Source of the DNA: Dicyema japonicum
Taxonomy: Eukaryota > Dicyemida > Rhombozoa > Dicyemidae
NCBI GenBank assembly: GCA_011109175.1
Contig: RDEW01000117.1
Span: forward strand, 3,181-60,255
Direction of reading: 5' to 3'
DNA: 57,075 nt
The position numbers were made by a program, and so were the translations under genes. A model generated the notes under the pieces. It did not search any database. It was not told the DNA's origin and saw only the letters and a program-made list of their open reading frames with translations. Position 1 is the stretch's first letter, and the number at the start of each line of letters is the position of its first letter. Below are positions 47,801 through 57,075 of this stretch, in pieces.

Positions 47801-48380
47801 ATGTACTGCTTCATGGATTGTGAATTACAAGAACAATTCAAAGATTTGTATTGATACTGAGCGATCAAATGCATGGAGCAGTTACAATATCTTGGTGTTT
47901 GTGTGAACTCGAAGGGTTCCTTCATTAATTATATCAAGAAAAAGAAAAAAAAGCTACGGCGATGTTGAAATCGATTCTACGTTTTCAATTGAGCCCGGAA
48001 ACTTTTCCTCACGTGTATGCAGCTAGTATAGAACCATTCTTGATTTATGGCTTCCAAGGATGGTTTGAAAGTGATGAGAGAAGTACTATTGTAGAGCTTC
48101 TCGATAAATCGAGAGATATGCTATCAAACTGGCATATGGACTTGATTTAAAGTCTAAATTACCAAGTGATGACCAGACTGCAAGATCCATTGAGGAAATA
48201 TTGCACCACTTGAAAAAATAATTTTTGTTGGATGCAAGGGGTCAATAATTTAAAGAGGAGACATATGGTGTCTCGTTAAACCAGACCCCATCAACCAGGA
48301 CAAACTCGTTGGCTTCTCCCTTTTTATTTAGTTTTTAATTAGCAACGAGTTTGTTATGTTAATAAAGTATCTATCTATCT
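44860..48380 (+). mobile_element. LINE with zinc-knuckle ORF1, endonuclease and RT, decayed
   Basis: In order on the plus strand: CCHC knuckles CFRCQLFGHIARFC, CLICSGNHRRSDC and CINCGSTNH (45130-45290). An APE endonuclease start, VNARSLKKRAAELVAL, leads to VDMDVLIINETKM and PGYNSIDI (45770-45910). RT fingers follow: INGCRNKAPDWDFIPL, KSFVRMIPKKGKASSNPGNY and RPISLI (47000-47230). Then CLDISKAFDSVWH (about 47420), KRGVPQGLS (about 47590) and YADDILLLD (about 47690). The 3-prime end has TATCTATCTATC after AATAAAG (48362-48380), a short-repeat tail. Multiple frameshifts make it inactive; it is the most complete LINE here. Confidence 0.8.
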
Positions 48381-49339
48381 CTACTGTCTTACAGAATGCT
48401 TTTGACTCCCAAGAAAATTAGTTACACGAATCTTTGTAATCCCTTGACATACAGGACTCTTCGTGGAAGTTGGAAATCTCTGGAAATGACCTAACATGGC
48501 AATGCGCTTCCTAATGATCTACAGTTTTTTGTATGTTAGAAAAAACAGACCTAAGCCAAAAGTCATGTTTCACGGAACTCCACAAACAACATGGAAGAGA
48601 AGGAATACATTTAATAAGTACCAAGATTCTCCCACTTGTATCGAAAAATGATTTCAAGAAAAACAATAAAAAATCTTTTGCTGAAGAAAGACACTATTTT
48701 GAATATTCTAAAAAATGTCAATTGTCTTTTAAAGCAGCACATTTTATCGAAAATCAAATTCTAATTCATTTTTCTAAAAATTATTTGTTCTTCAAAATTA
48801 TTTATTTTATTTTTTCAAAATTGGCCACAAAATTAAGGCACCAAAATCCCAAATCCGTATATCTTTTTAGCTGAGTACAGAAATCCTTCTACTACCTTTA
48901 GTAGTAGACCTCGACGGACTGTGTTGAAAGCTCTCAATAAATCTATGCCTAGGATTGTAGCTGCGTTTTAATATCTTTACAGCGCGGCGCCATTTATGGC
49001 TCGAAAATATATCGGTCGTTGATCACCCAGTCCTGAATCCACTATGATAGTTGTCCACTAGATCCATAATGTGGTTCAATGTAACTAATACCAAAACCTT
49101 AATCATAGCCCTAAACCATAACCTTAATGGACGATCACTCGACCTCTTTATTTTCAACTTTTTCCACTTTATCGCTTTATTAACTCAAAATAATTTTTTT
49201 TCAATTTTTGAAAAAATAAATTTTACTTATCAACTCGGAAAGTATCAATATCTCGGACGCTATGAAATACGAAAGTTATAATCCCGACCTCGCGACTTCG
49301 TAGGGCTCGGCTATCCTCCATAAGCTAGTGCTGGACGCT
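48381..49339. other. Intergenic sequence, no gene recognised
   Basis: A Lys/Phe-rich frame (48533-48874, +) has no known domain. The rest is AT-rich with no visible structure. Confidence 0.35.
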
Positions 49340-50034
49340 TCTACAGGTCTTTTATGTTCACATGAGGTCCCGGCAGGAGAAAGCTTCTTGTAGAATCAAT
49401 GATTAGTCCCGATTCATTTTTTATGAGGAAGTACCAATAATTTAATTTATGGGTCCTCCTTGTTTCTCTGTCGAGGGCAGTCTCTGAGTCATCCACCAGT
49501 GGTGGAGGGCCATGAATATGTTGCATTCCATAATTGTTCGAAGGGCTCCATTTTAGACTCTTTGAAGTTTTTAGATGTTGGAGGCTGCGAGGGATGAGGC
49601 CCAGGAGGGACATGCGTAGTTCAAGCTGGTCCTGATATGTCCTGGCCAAAGATAGATCTGGCCACCGCGCAAAAGGCGTTCCTTTTCTTGTTTGCTTTTG
49701 TAACAACGTGGTACACGTGGGAGGAGAATGTATGGCATTGGTCGTAGATTACTCCTAGAATTTCAATTCTTGAGATAGGGAGGTCTTCTCAGGAGATTTC
49801 AGCTCTGGTTTTTTGTTTAGCTGGTGTTGGTAGGAGGGGAATACTGTAACGCTGGGAGAGGGGGAGATGTGGTTGGTTAATAACATGGGCTCTAGAGAAT
49901 CCAATTATGTTATTTTTTATCTCTGGCCGCGAGATCAAATCGTCCGCGTAGGGCAGGACCAGTGTATCTTCCAGGTAGATGTTGAACAAAGCCAGAATAT
50001 CCCCTTCAAGAGAAATTCCAGAAGACCTCGCCAT
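49340..50034 (-). mobile_element. LINE RT fragment with YADD active site
   Basis: The minus strand reads LALFNIYLEDTLVLPYADDL, then LPLSQRYSIPLLPTPA, then IEILGVIYD in a neighbouring frame, then LELRMSLLGLIPRSLQHLK and SLKWSPSNNYGMQ. Typical RT palm and thumb. The N-terminal side joins directly to another LINE piece at 50020-50040, forming a composite. Confidence 0.7.
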
Positions 50035-51000
50035 TTAAAAAAAAATTGTTCTGTCTGTCCACGAAATGTTCCATCACTTTTATGACATACAGTGTACTCC
50101 TCAAAGATGAAGTTGATGTCTTTCTGTTACGTTTATGTAGGATTCCCAGCCACGTGTTCTGTATGACTTGTAGATTGTGTGGATTTTGATAAGGTGTAAT
50201 CCACGCCGCACGTGCATGTTCGATTGTTGGTAGGACATATTGTTTGTATAATAATTCAAGGTAAGGAGAAGGGATATCGAGGATCTATAAAAGTCTTTAG
50301 GATCCCCATCTTTTTGGACTCTAATGTATCCAAATGATTTGTGAATGTATCAGAGGGTCGAATGTGACTCCAAGGATGGAGGGTTCTTCTTAACTGGGAT
50401 AAGTTCTCCATTCCAAGTTAATTTAGGATCGAGCGACGCATGTTTCCTGTAGGAAGAGATAACATTAATGTTCGACTTCCCAGGAGTTATATTCAAGCGG
50501 TTGAGGAACCATGGATCCGTATTGTCGAGAATCTCCTGAACCCTCCACTTGGCTTTTTTGTGATAACAGTGTCTCGCTGTCATAATGTGATAGTCGGCAT
50601 AAGACAGAAGGATGTGTTTTGAGATTTTGGAGTTGGAAAGTCTCTTGTAAATAGACTGAACATAGCCGGCGATAGTGGGGATCCTTGAGGGACCCCATTT
50701 GGGAGTGTGTCGTAGTTTTGATTTTCGATTGTTTATTACAACCTGACCTCTTATGTCTTTGATGAATGTGTGGAAGTTGAATGTCAGGATCTGAATTTCG
50801 GGAAGCTGTAACGAGAGAGCAATCTTCTGAAGGATTAATTTTTCTAGTATCTGCGAAAGTCCAAAGAGGATTGATACTGGACGGTAAGACCGGGGGTCGT
50901 CCAGAGACTTGTTTCGTTTCGGATTGGACGTATCAGGGGTAAGATGTGATTTAAATTCGTTATCCGTCGATCACTGTCCTCGAGAAGCTCATTAAGTGCT
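50020..51000 (-). mobile_element. LINE RT fragments (second element of the composite)
   Basis: On the minus strand from 50950 down: DDPRSYRPVSILFGLSQILE, then NGVPQGSPLSPAMFSLF (about 50690) and a degenerate active site SYADYHI (about 50590). LNITPGKSNINVISSYRKHA and LTWNGELIPV follow (about 50420). The C-terminal piece at 50262-50020 is shared with 23872-24235. Same family as the fragments in the tandem units. Confidence 0.7.
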
Positions 51001-51404
51001 GAAAGTTTCCTTGATCAGTACTCTGTCACTGAAATTCGGATGCTCCTATCAAACTCGTGGGTGCGAGTTCTCTAATCGTCCACCTGCGATCTCACCGTTT
51101 ACCGGAAGTGCTTCCGCTAATGTTTGGGGAGGAACTTGATCAAATGTCTTCCTTCAGGACTACACGTGAACAATCTTGTTTCCAAATGAGTTTCTTGGTT
51201 CTTTTCAGAAACACAGGAAACCATGTTTCCTATAGACTCTTGAGAGTGGAGAGGGATGGACTCTGACGAAGGAAGAAGACTTCCGTTTTTGAATACCCCA
51301 GTCCATAAATTATAAAGGAAGTAACTCAAGTTATTTCCTAAAATGCCGCATTACGGTAACCACGGCATATAAATAGACAAATTCTACGACCGTCAAACTT
51401 TGTT

Positions 51405-52321
51405 ATGGAAATTAATAAATACGAGTCATTTTCCTCAAATTTACCCCACGATGATTTGCGTCTACCTCCACCTCCGATGGAGACAAAGAAGGCCAAGAGA
51501 ATAAGATTTAAATCATTACCGTCTTATTCTATTTTGACGACAAGAAGCTCGAAACCAAACCTAAATGAGTGTTCCACAGTTAAGGCAAATAAACAAGAAA
51601 AGGGTACCAAAAGGCCTCGGAGTCGAAGTAGAAAAGACTCTAAAAAAACGTTGCCCACCTCTGCATTTTGGAATATGGACATTTTAAATATTTTTGGTAT
51701 TTCAGCAGAGGATGAGCCGACAAATATATCAGATGAATGTACTATGTCTCCCACTGTAAACGAAGTGCCTGAAATTGTTGAATCTCCCGCAAAAATCCCC
51801 AAAATACACGAGTTTTCAATTCTCCAGCGAGGGGAACTAAATTCTCCAAATATGAGTTTATGGTAAACAACTTGAAAATCGAGAAGAAAAACGAATTTGT
51901 GCAGGGATCTGATGATTGTACTACGCAGTGTCTTCTAAATGACATGTACAACGACTCATTACTAAATCGCATCAATGTTAATCCTGTCATTTACGCGGCT
52001 TTCATCGACTGTTTAAGGTATTACCCTAAAAATGACTCATTTGATCGCCAAACTATGAGCTATCACTTTGGTGGTGATTCATTTTTGGTACCTCATGGAA
52101 TTGGTAATGATTATCCAATATTTAAAGATGACCATGATGTGGAGAGGATCGTAAAGGTTCTATATGATGGTGTTGAAATTCTGGGACTAAAGCGTGATGA
52201 CGATGTTTACGTTCGAATTGTTGACATGGCCAAAATTTTGTTCAAGTCGAGACGTTTTTCTGAATTTCACAAAATATGTGAAAATTTGAAAATCCCAGTA
52301 ATTATCGACTTTTTCACATGA
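51405..52321 (+). CDS. Unknown gene, two overlapping frames
   Basis: Frame A (51405-51866) encodes a basic, low-complexity N-terminus (TKRPRSRSRKDSKK) followed by SAFWNMDILNIFGISAEDEP. Frame B (open from about 51830, ATG 51860, stop 52319-52321) encodes an apparently globular part: YAAFIDCLRYYPKNDSFDRQ, HFGGDSFLVPHGIGNDYPIF, VRIVDMAKILFKSRRFSEF. They probably form one protein joined by a micro-intron or a frameshift near 51800-51880, but no GT-AG pair I tried restores frame. A plausible polyadenylation signal AATAAA lies at about 52484. I recognise no family. Confidence 0.5.
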
Positions 52322-52619
52322 TAGGTCCTTTTCTGTAAGGAAAAGGAGTTACATGAACTCGAATTGATCTCTTTTACTCGCCCCGATAGAGACCAGCGCA
52401 TAATTGGACTTTCTTATTTGAATCGATTCTTTGATCAAATTAGGGAGTTGTTGCGTTGACATTTTTAAATTAACATTTTTGTAAATAAACATTGTTTTGT
52501 ACTTTCATGTTTGTAAGCTTAAAATAAAGTAACTTCCTTAATAGAGGAACTAACTTGTACGATCGTTCCTCTGCTTCCAGACCAATGTCCTACTGTGTCT
52601 TTGATTACTTTAGCTGAAT

Positions 52620-53510
52620 TAAAAATTTGTATTGAGGACAATATTGTTGGTTTTACAACTTCAAGCCTCGGGTTGCTGCTTTGAGGACGATCCTCGAAGC
52701 ATTGAAGTGAGGCTGGAAGTTCAGAAACTTAAGAAATTAGATGAAACTGATATTTTTCGTTCAACTCATTACACGAGTCCCTTGCATTCTTCGAAGACAT
52801 CGAACGTAATTCGGCCCGTAGAATACCTAACTATTCTGAATATCAACAATCACTAACCGATACTCCAATCCTGCCCTCCATTGACTGGACCTCCCGGCAC
52901 GTTGTTTGCAACAAGATGTTCCCATAGACTATTCTTACATTCATACAGAGATGTCTGAAATCATTTCTCTTTGGTAGAATGGGACGTACCCTGGTTATGT
53001 CAGAGAAATCTCGTGCCCTTTACCTCCCAAACGGAGTCCCACAAGGTCTGCCCTCTCTCCGGCTTTGTTCAACCTTCGCCTGAGCAGCTGGAAGATGCGC
53101 TTGTGATGACTTGATCTTCGTTCGGGAGAGAAACATTATTTCCGCCTCTTGATTCTCTAGAACTACGTGACTCCCTCTTGGGCCTCATCCTCGCAGCCTC
53201 CAATATCCAAAAATTTCAGAGTCAAAAATGGACCTTTTTGAACAATTATTGGATGCAAAAAATTTCACCGTCCGACCACCTCCACTTGGAAGTCACCAAT
53301 CTCCCAGTGGAAGATCACCTCTGTACGAGAACCTCCAATTATCAAATGAAACCACAGAATCAGACCACTCTTACCACTTCTTGACTTACACGAAGAACTT
53401 CAGAAAAATAATTACCACATCATTCCTGTTTCGTTATTTTTCTAAAATTCCTCAGCCTCCTTCAGATAGAACCAAATCAAAGACAATACATAACTCCTAC
53501 AAGTGGTGAA
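52620..53510 (+). mobile_element. LINE RT fragment
   Basis: LYLPNGVPQGLPSLRLC (about 53020) is the RT QG motif. Downstream LLGLILAASNIQKFQSQKWT and FLNNYWMQK match the minus-strand LINE at 49500-49620 (LLGLIPRSLQHLK, SLKWSPSNNYGMQ). Frameshifted. Confidence 0.6.
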
Positions 53511-53709
53511 TTCCAGAGGTTTTACTGTGATTTACTGTGATTAAATCAATAAAATGGCACTAATTTACTACAGTCTGCCATACTACTCAAAAATAAGTTT
53601 TATTGAGTAGTAACCTCTCTTAATCACAGTTAATTCTCTATTTACCCCCGACCCTTTCACTGTAATCTCGTGGCTATCAGAAGTTAATTCTTATAAACAT
53701 GGCTGATTT

Positions 53710-54167
53710 TCAAAGTCGGGCGGAAGTGGCGGAATATCTCAGACGAGTGTCTTTCATAATAAAAGTCAACCAACCATTCGGAATGCCTATCAATTTGATG
53801 TTGGAAGATGACTTTCTGATCTCTTTAAATATCTTCCTTTCCCTCTCACCAATCAGAGAAACAGCCCTTAGCCTTAAAACCCTGATAACCTCCCACTCTT
53901 TGATGCCCTAGCTGTCCTCCCAATACGGTGGATGTACAGTTTCAAAGTTGACGGCATATTATAGTTAATGACCTTTAATATAACATCAATTCCACAGTTT
54001 CAATGTTATCAACATCCAACCCACGTGCCGCCAAATCAGTGGCTAAAAGGACATTGAATCTTTCAAGTTTGAATAAACTAAGCATCTCACATCGCTGAGA
54101 CTGATTCAAATCCCCATGAAGTTCCTCCACTGATATTCCAAACAAACCCAAAACCACGTGCAACCAT
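53710..54167 (-). pseudogene. DDX27-like DEAD-box helicase, 3-prime half (inverted)
   Basis: The second RecA-like domain of a DDX27/Drs1-type nucleolar RNA helicase, read on minus: LHVVLGLFGISVEELHGDLN then [29 protein letters not shown] (motif V) follows, then [20 protein letters not shown] (motif VI), SLIGERERKIFKEIRKS and the C-terminus to the stop at 53710. Introns 53973-53995 and 53867-53889 (23 nt each, GT-AG) give a perfect frame. The N-terminal half is not upstream on this strand but on the plus strand at 54728-55644. A 29-bp sequence (54139-54167) is shared in inverted orientation with the end of that half. Labelled pseudogene because the gene is split as assembled. Confidence 0.85.
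54139..54167 (-). repeat. 29-bp inverted repeat at the DDX27 breakpoint, left copy
   Basis: Perfect reverse complement of 55616-55644. In the gene it encodes the block around LHVVLGLF. A partial direct echo (ACAAACCCAAAACCA) follows at 54168-54182. Confidence 0.9.
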
Positions 54168-54182
54168 ACAAACCCAAAACCA

Positions 54183-54727
54183 AGACACTCTTCTGAGATT
54201 AAGTAACCTTTGCCTCACTAAGTTGTAGGAGGGCAGCAGCTATTAAATAGGATGCAATAGATGCCGATCAATCTCATAGATCGGTCAGTCCCGGTATTGT
54301 AGACGAACGTTGTGCTAATTCATGACATTCAAATAATTGGTTTGTTGTCAACTCATAAAGGTTGCAAGAAGGAAAGAGGATATCGTACGTCGGTAGAGAG
54401 GGTGCCCACATTGTAGACGAGTCAGGTTTACCCAGACGTCTCTCAGAAGAAAGGATTCTGATTGGTCTATCGGAGGAGGGGTGGGTGTAGTATTTCATTA
54501 TCATCGAATAATAATAATAATCGAGTATTCCTTGGGTAACTCGTATAAGCTTGTCTTAAGGAATAAAGGAATTAGTTAATGATTCTCGGATGTTATGTTA
54601 TTATTCCCAGGCTAACAATTTTTGGTAAGCCCAGCACAAACAGTCATAATTACACGTGACAGTAAGGACTGGTTCCCTACCTGTTTGTTTATTGGTTATT
54701 CAAGGGTTGTAAGAATGTATGCGAGAG
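54183..54727. other. Non-coding spacer between the two DDX27 halves
   Basis: Contains the dispersed repeat copy at 54600-54655 (shared with 14755-14812) and a minus-strand frame (54274-54504) without known domain. DDX27 N-terminal acidic exons may hide here but could not be identified. Confidence 0.4.
54600..54655 (+). repeat. Dispersed short repeat, copy B
   Basis: Second copy of the 14755-14812 element (CCCAGGCTAACAA, then TTTGGTAAGCCCAGCACAAA and CAGTCA). Confidence 0.6.
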
Positions 54728-55644
54728 CTTTACCACCTTTGAGGAGACTAGTCTATCAAGACCTCTTTTAAAAGTATCTTCTTCTTGTTATAAAGTCCCT
54801 AAATGATTTGTCCATTACAGCTCCAACTCCTATTCAGTCCAATGTCATCCCGATTGCCCTTTCTGGGAGGGATCTTTGTGCACGAGCACCCACTGGATCT
54901 GGTTTTCACTCCTCATTATAATAAAAAAGACCGCTGCCTATATTCTTCCCACATTGGAAAGACTCCTGTTTATACAGAACTACGACAACATTACTCGTGT
55001 CCTCATTTTAGTGCCCACAAGGGAACTGGCCATTCAAGTCAATCACGTTATCTCCCAATTGGCCAAATATATGACGATTAATATATCAGTTGTCACTGGT
55101 AGGTTCACGTGGGTTATTTTAGGTGGTCTTCCAATCGATCCCCACAGAACGATGCAGTGAGCTGCCCAGACATTCTCATTGCCACTCCGGGACGACTAAT
55201 AGATTTAATTAGCAACAGGAAGGTCGATTTGAGAACCATAGAGGTTCTAATTCTAGAAGAGGCTGATAGGTACAGTTATTTGCTTATTTAGACTGTTGGA
55301 TGATCACTTTTATGAGCAAATCAAAGTTGTAATGACTTCTCCGTCCTCCCATAGACAAACTATGCTCCTCTCTGCTACAATGACCGACCAAGCACGTGAA
55401 CTTTCCAACCTTATACAAAAGTCCCCAGTAAATGTGGTTGTTAATGACAAATCTGTTGGAAATTTGAGTCAGGAGTATGTTAGGATTAGGCCGGGACATG
55501 AGAAAGATCGTCCGACTGTACTTGCATGTTGCTTTGTGTAGTTTATTCTAGGTTTGTTGAGAAATGTGTTTAAAAGAAGGGTGATCGTCTTTGTTGGGAC
55601 CAAAAAGGTAGTGAGATGGTTGCACGTGGTTTTGGGTTTGTTTG
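54728..55644 (+). pseudogene. DDX27-like DEAD-box helicase, 5-prime half
   Basis: First RecA-like domain of the same helicase: [16 protein letters not shown] motif [20 protein letters not shown], motif I ARAPTGSG then KTAAYILPTLERL, motif Ia LVPTRELAIQV and motif Ib region PDILIATPGRLIDL. Motif II is LILEEADR (Glu in place of the usual first Asp); motif III is LLSATMTDQ; then FVGTKKVVRWLHVVLGLF. Introns 55099-55122 (24 nt), 55270-55291 (22 nt) and 55528-55551 (24 nt) are clean GT-AG. The interruption inside motif I (about 23 nt after 54900) has no AG end, and there is a 1- or 2-nt frame slip near 55143. The coding sequence stops at 55644 within the 29-bp inverted repeat. Confidence 0.85.
55616..55644 (+). 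repeat. 29-bp inverted repeat at the DDX27 breakpoint, right copy
   Basis: Perfect inverted copy of 54139-54167. Left of it is helicase coding sequence; right of it (from GACAGTTTAAATCACGTGG) is unrelated sequence leading to the coiled-coil gene. Confidence 0.9.
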
Positions 55645-55699
55645 ACAGTTTAAATCACGTGGTACTTTGTTGGCAAAGTCAACAAACCGGTTCAATCTC

Positions 55700-57050
55700 A
55701 AAATCAAGTGGAAACAGCTGGAGACGAGGTATGGGAAATTCTGTAGGGAAGATAATCCCTGAAGAGCAGTTCTTTGGCAACCGTGGAGAGTAAGGTTACA
55801 CGTTTCCACCAAATTGGAGAATTCAACTAGTCGGTCTCTGTGTCTACCCAACAGACGACAATCTCCAAGTCGGAAAAACTCGGGAAGTGGTCTTTGATTG
55901 ATAAAGTGCTCCGATTGAAGGATCTCTGGTATTTCGTAGTCCAACAGACGAGTCCTCTGATTATTTCTCAGTTTTACATTCTCCGAATTGCTGCTTCTTA
56001 CCATCTCCCTTAACACTTCAATCTCCTGTCGGTTACTCCCACCCAAATACCTTCATCAGTGTAGACTGAATCTCCTCAGACCTGTCCTCAGCCTCCTTTC
56101 CAGCCATGAGTTGATTTTTGATTGAAGAACATCGCTCTTCCAATTCCTTAACGGTCGATTCCTTCTCCCCTACAACTCCACCTAGTCGGTCGACCTCCAC
56201 GAACAACTCATTAATCTACGTAACCAGGACGACCACCTGCTCAGATTTTACCGCATTTTCACTTAACAGGTCAGAATTTTGCTTTTTTAGATCCTCGATT
56301 TGTTCAACGTGGGAGACTAGCTCTGTTTCCAATTCGTCCGCGTGTTTCTACCGTAAGTTCAAGTTCCCACCAAATAAATATCGCATTTCCCGCAAATTTG
56401 GATCTCCTCATTGACTTTTTCGTCATTTTCTATCACGTAAGAGACGTCATCCATCAGAGTGTATGTCACTTCACTTCTGCTCAGTTTATCCACCAAATCT
56501 CTCCGGTGTGAGTCAGATTCCTCCAAAAGCTTCTTCATTCTCGTCTCCTTTTTCTCCCATTCCTCTATTTCTCTTTAAATTCAGAAAAACTCTCGTTTTC
56601 CGCATTTCTTGCCTCCAAGTAGTCGATCCTTTCCGTCTTTTCTTTCAAAACTGACCTAAGCTTCTTCACCACCTCCTCCATAGAAGTCCACGAGTCTTCA
56701 AGCTTCTTCAATTTACCAACAAGCTCGGAGAATGGCTAAATATGAGAGGACACGTGTACCTTCGATATTATGGACATCATCCCAAGGATGACTATCAACT
56801 GCTGAACGAAAAGATTCTGTTTATTACTTAGAAGCTCGATATTTTGAACAGCCGACTTGAGAGAAGTGATACACGTGGGCTGGCATTTCCTACACACAGG
56901 TGACTGTCCTCGAATGATGAAATAAGACAATTGCTGTTGGAATAAGGAAAACTGGGTCATAAAATCCACGAAAACGGTCTCTTGTGGGACGAGGCTGTAG
57001 TCCCTAAAAATAAGGGATGTGAAATACTCGTTTATAGGGTAATTTGACAA
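55700..57050 (-). CDS. Coiled-coil protein, multi-exon, apparently intact
   Basis: On minus: a first exon with SPVCRKCQPTCITSLKSAVQ and a hydrophobic/helical end. After a 24-nt intron (56736-56759) come long heptad-rich segments: KKLEDSWTSMEEVVKKLRSV, EWEKKETRMKKLLEESDSHR, ELETELVSHVEQIEDLKKQN, INELFVEVDRLGGVVGEKES and EIEVLREMVRSSNSENVKLR. Five introns of 21-26 nt (24, 26, 23, 21, 25) each remove an in-frame stop or frame change and keep the heptads in frame. The C-terminal part contains EIPEILQSEHFINQRPLPEF; its end, around 55700-55810, is uncertain. The 5-prime end may lie beyond the window. Family unknown; structural or tethering roles are typical of such proteins. Confidence 0.65.
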
Positions 57051-57075
57051 TTTGGGACTATGAGATTGTTTATTG

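Noticed and set aside
49100-49135. Telomere-like CCCTAAACC motif
   Set aside because: Only scattered imperfect occurrences, no tandem array.
53699-53911. 70-codon plus-strand frame starting MADFQSRAEVAEYLRR
   Set aside because: It is the antisense of the DDX27 3-prime half, whose minus-strand frame has recognised helicase motifs and proper introns.

Overview
The window reads as animal nuclear DNA from a very compact, AT-rich, fast-evolving genome. Recognisable genes are a tektin, an NK2-class homeobox gene, an intersectin-like EH/SH3/DH/PH/C2 gene, mitochondrial ATP synthase subunit g, RBBP6/Mpe1-like genes, EBP2, a TLDc-domain gene, a DDX27-like DEAD-box helicase, a dUTPase-like gene and a coiled-coil gene. 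All are broken up by extremely short GT-AG introns, mostly 20-31 nt and one of only 18 or 21 nt. Introns averaging about 26 nt are known in dicyemid mesozoans. A tektin implies cilia, and NK2 plus intersectin imply a metazoan, so a dicyemid or similar simplified parasitic animal is my best inference. It is not proven by the sequence.

Layout. 0-3.4 kb: a pair of inverted tRNA-like repeats and a TLDc gene (+). 3.7-6.4 kb: a Merlin-type (IS1595-like) transposase remnant (+) and an R4/Dong-like LINE (-). 7.1-7.7 kb: tektin C-terminal half (-). 8.4-9.8 kb: LINE fragments (-). 11.6-12.35 kb: NK2 homeobox gene (+) with a 1-nt frameshift inside the homeodomain. 12.35-17.3 kb: mostly non-coding sequence and decayed repeats. 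17.3-17.8 kb: ATP synthase g (+). 18.36-22.36 kb: intersectin-like gene (-). 22.4-39.8 kb: a LINE-rich area dominated by two tandem copies of a 7.2-7.7 kb segment, each carrying an RBBP6-like gene (-); one copy has an intact frame and the other a 1-nt deletion in its RING. 40.2-40.9 kb: dUTPase-like sequence (+), damaged. 41-43 kb: LINE (-). 43.7-44.1 kb: EBP2 N-terminal part (+), cut off next to a LINE tail. 44.9-48.4 kb: LINE with zinc-knuckle gag, endonuclease and RT (+), decayed. 49.3-51 kb: LINE composite (-). 51.4-52.3 kb: orphan gene (+). 52.6-53.5 kb: LINE fragment (+). 53.7-55.65 kb: a DDX27-like helicase split into two divergent halves. 55.7-57.05 kb: coiled-coil gene (-).

The host genes show no operon logic or shared pathway beyond general housekeeping: endocytosis, cilia, rRNA processing, mRNA 3-prime processing and respiration. 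The most notable structural observation is the DDX27 gene. Its 5-prime half lies on the plus strand and its 3-prime half on the minus strand, and the breakpoints are marked by a perfect 29-bp inverted repeat, so one inversion between the repeats rejoins the reading frame. Other points are near-minimal introns, two 20-23-nt interruptions without an AG end, strong over-representation of CACGTG, and a tandem duplication whose copies differ by discrete insertions and deletions. All coordinates and translations were read by eye; frameshifts could be sequencing errors.
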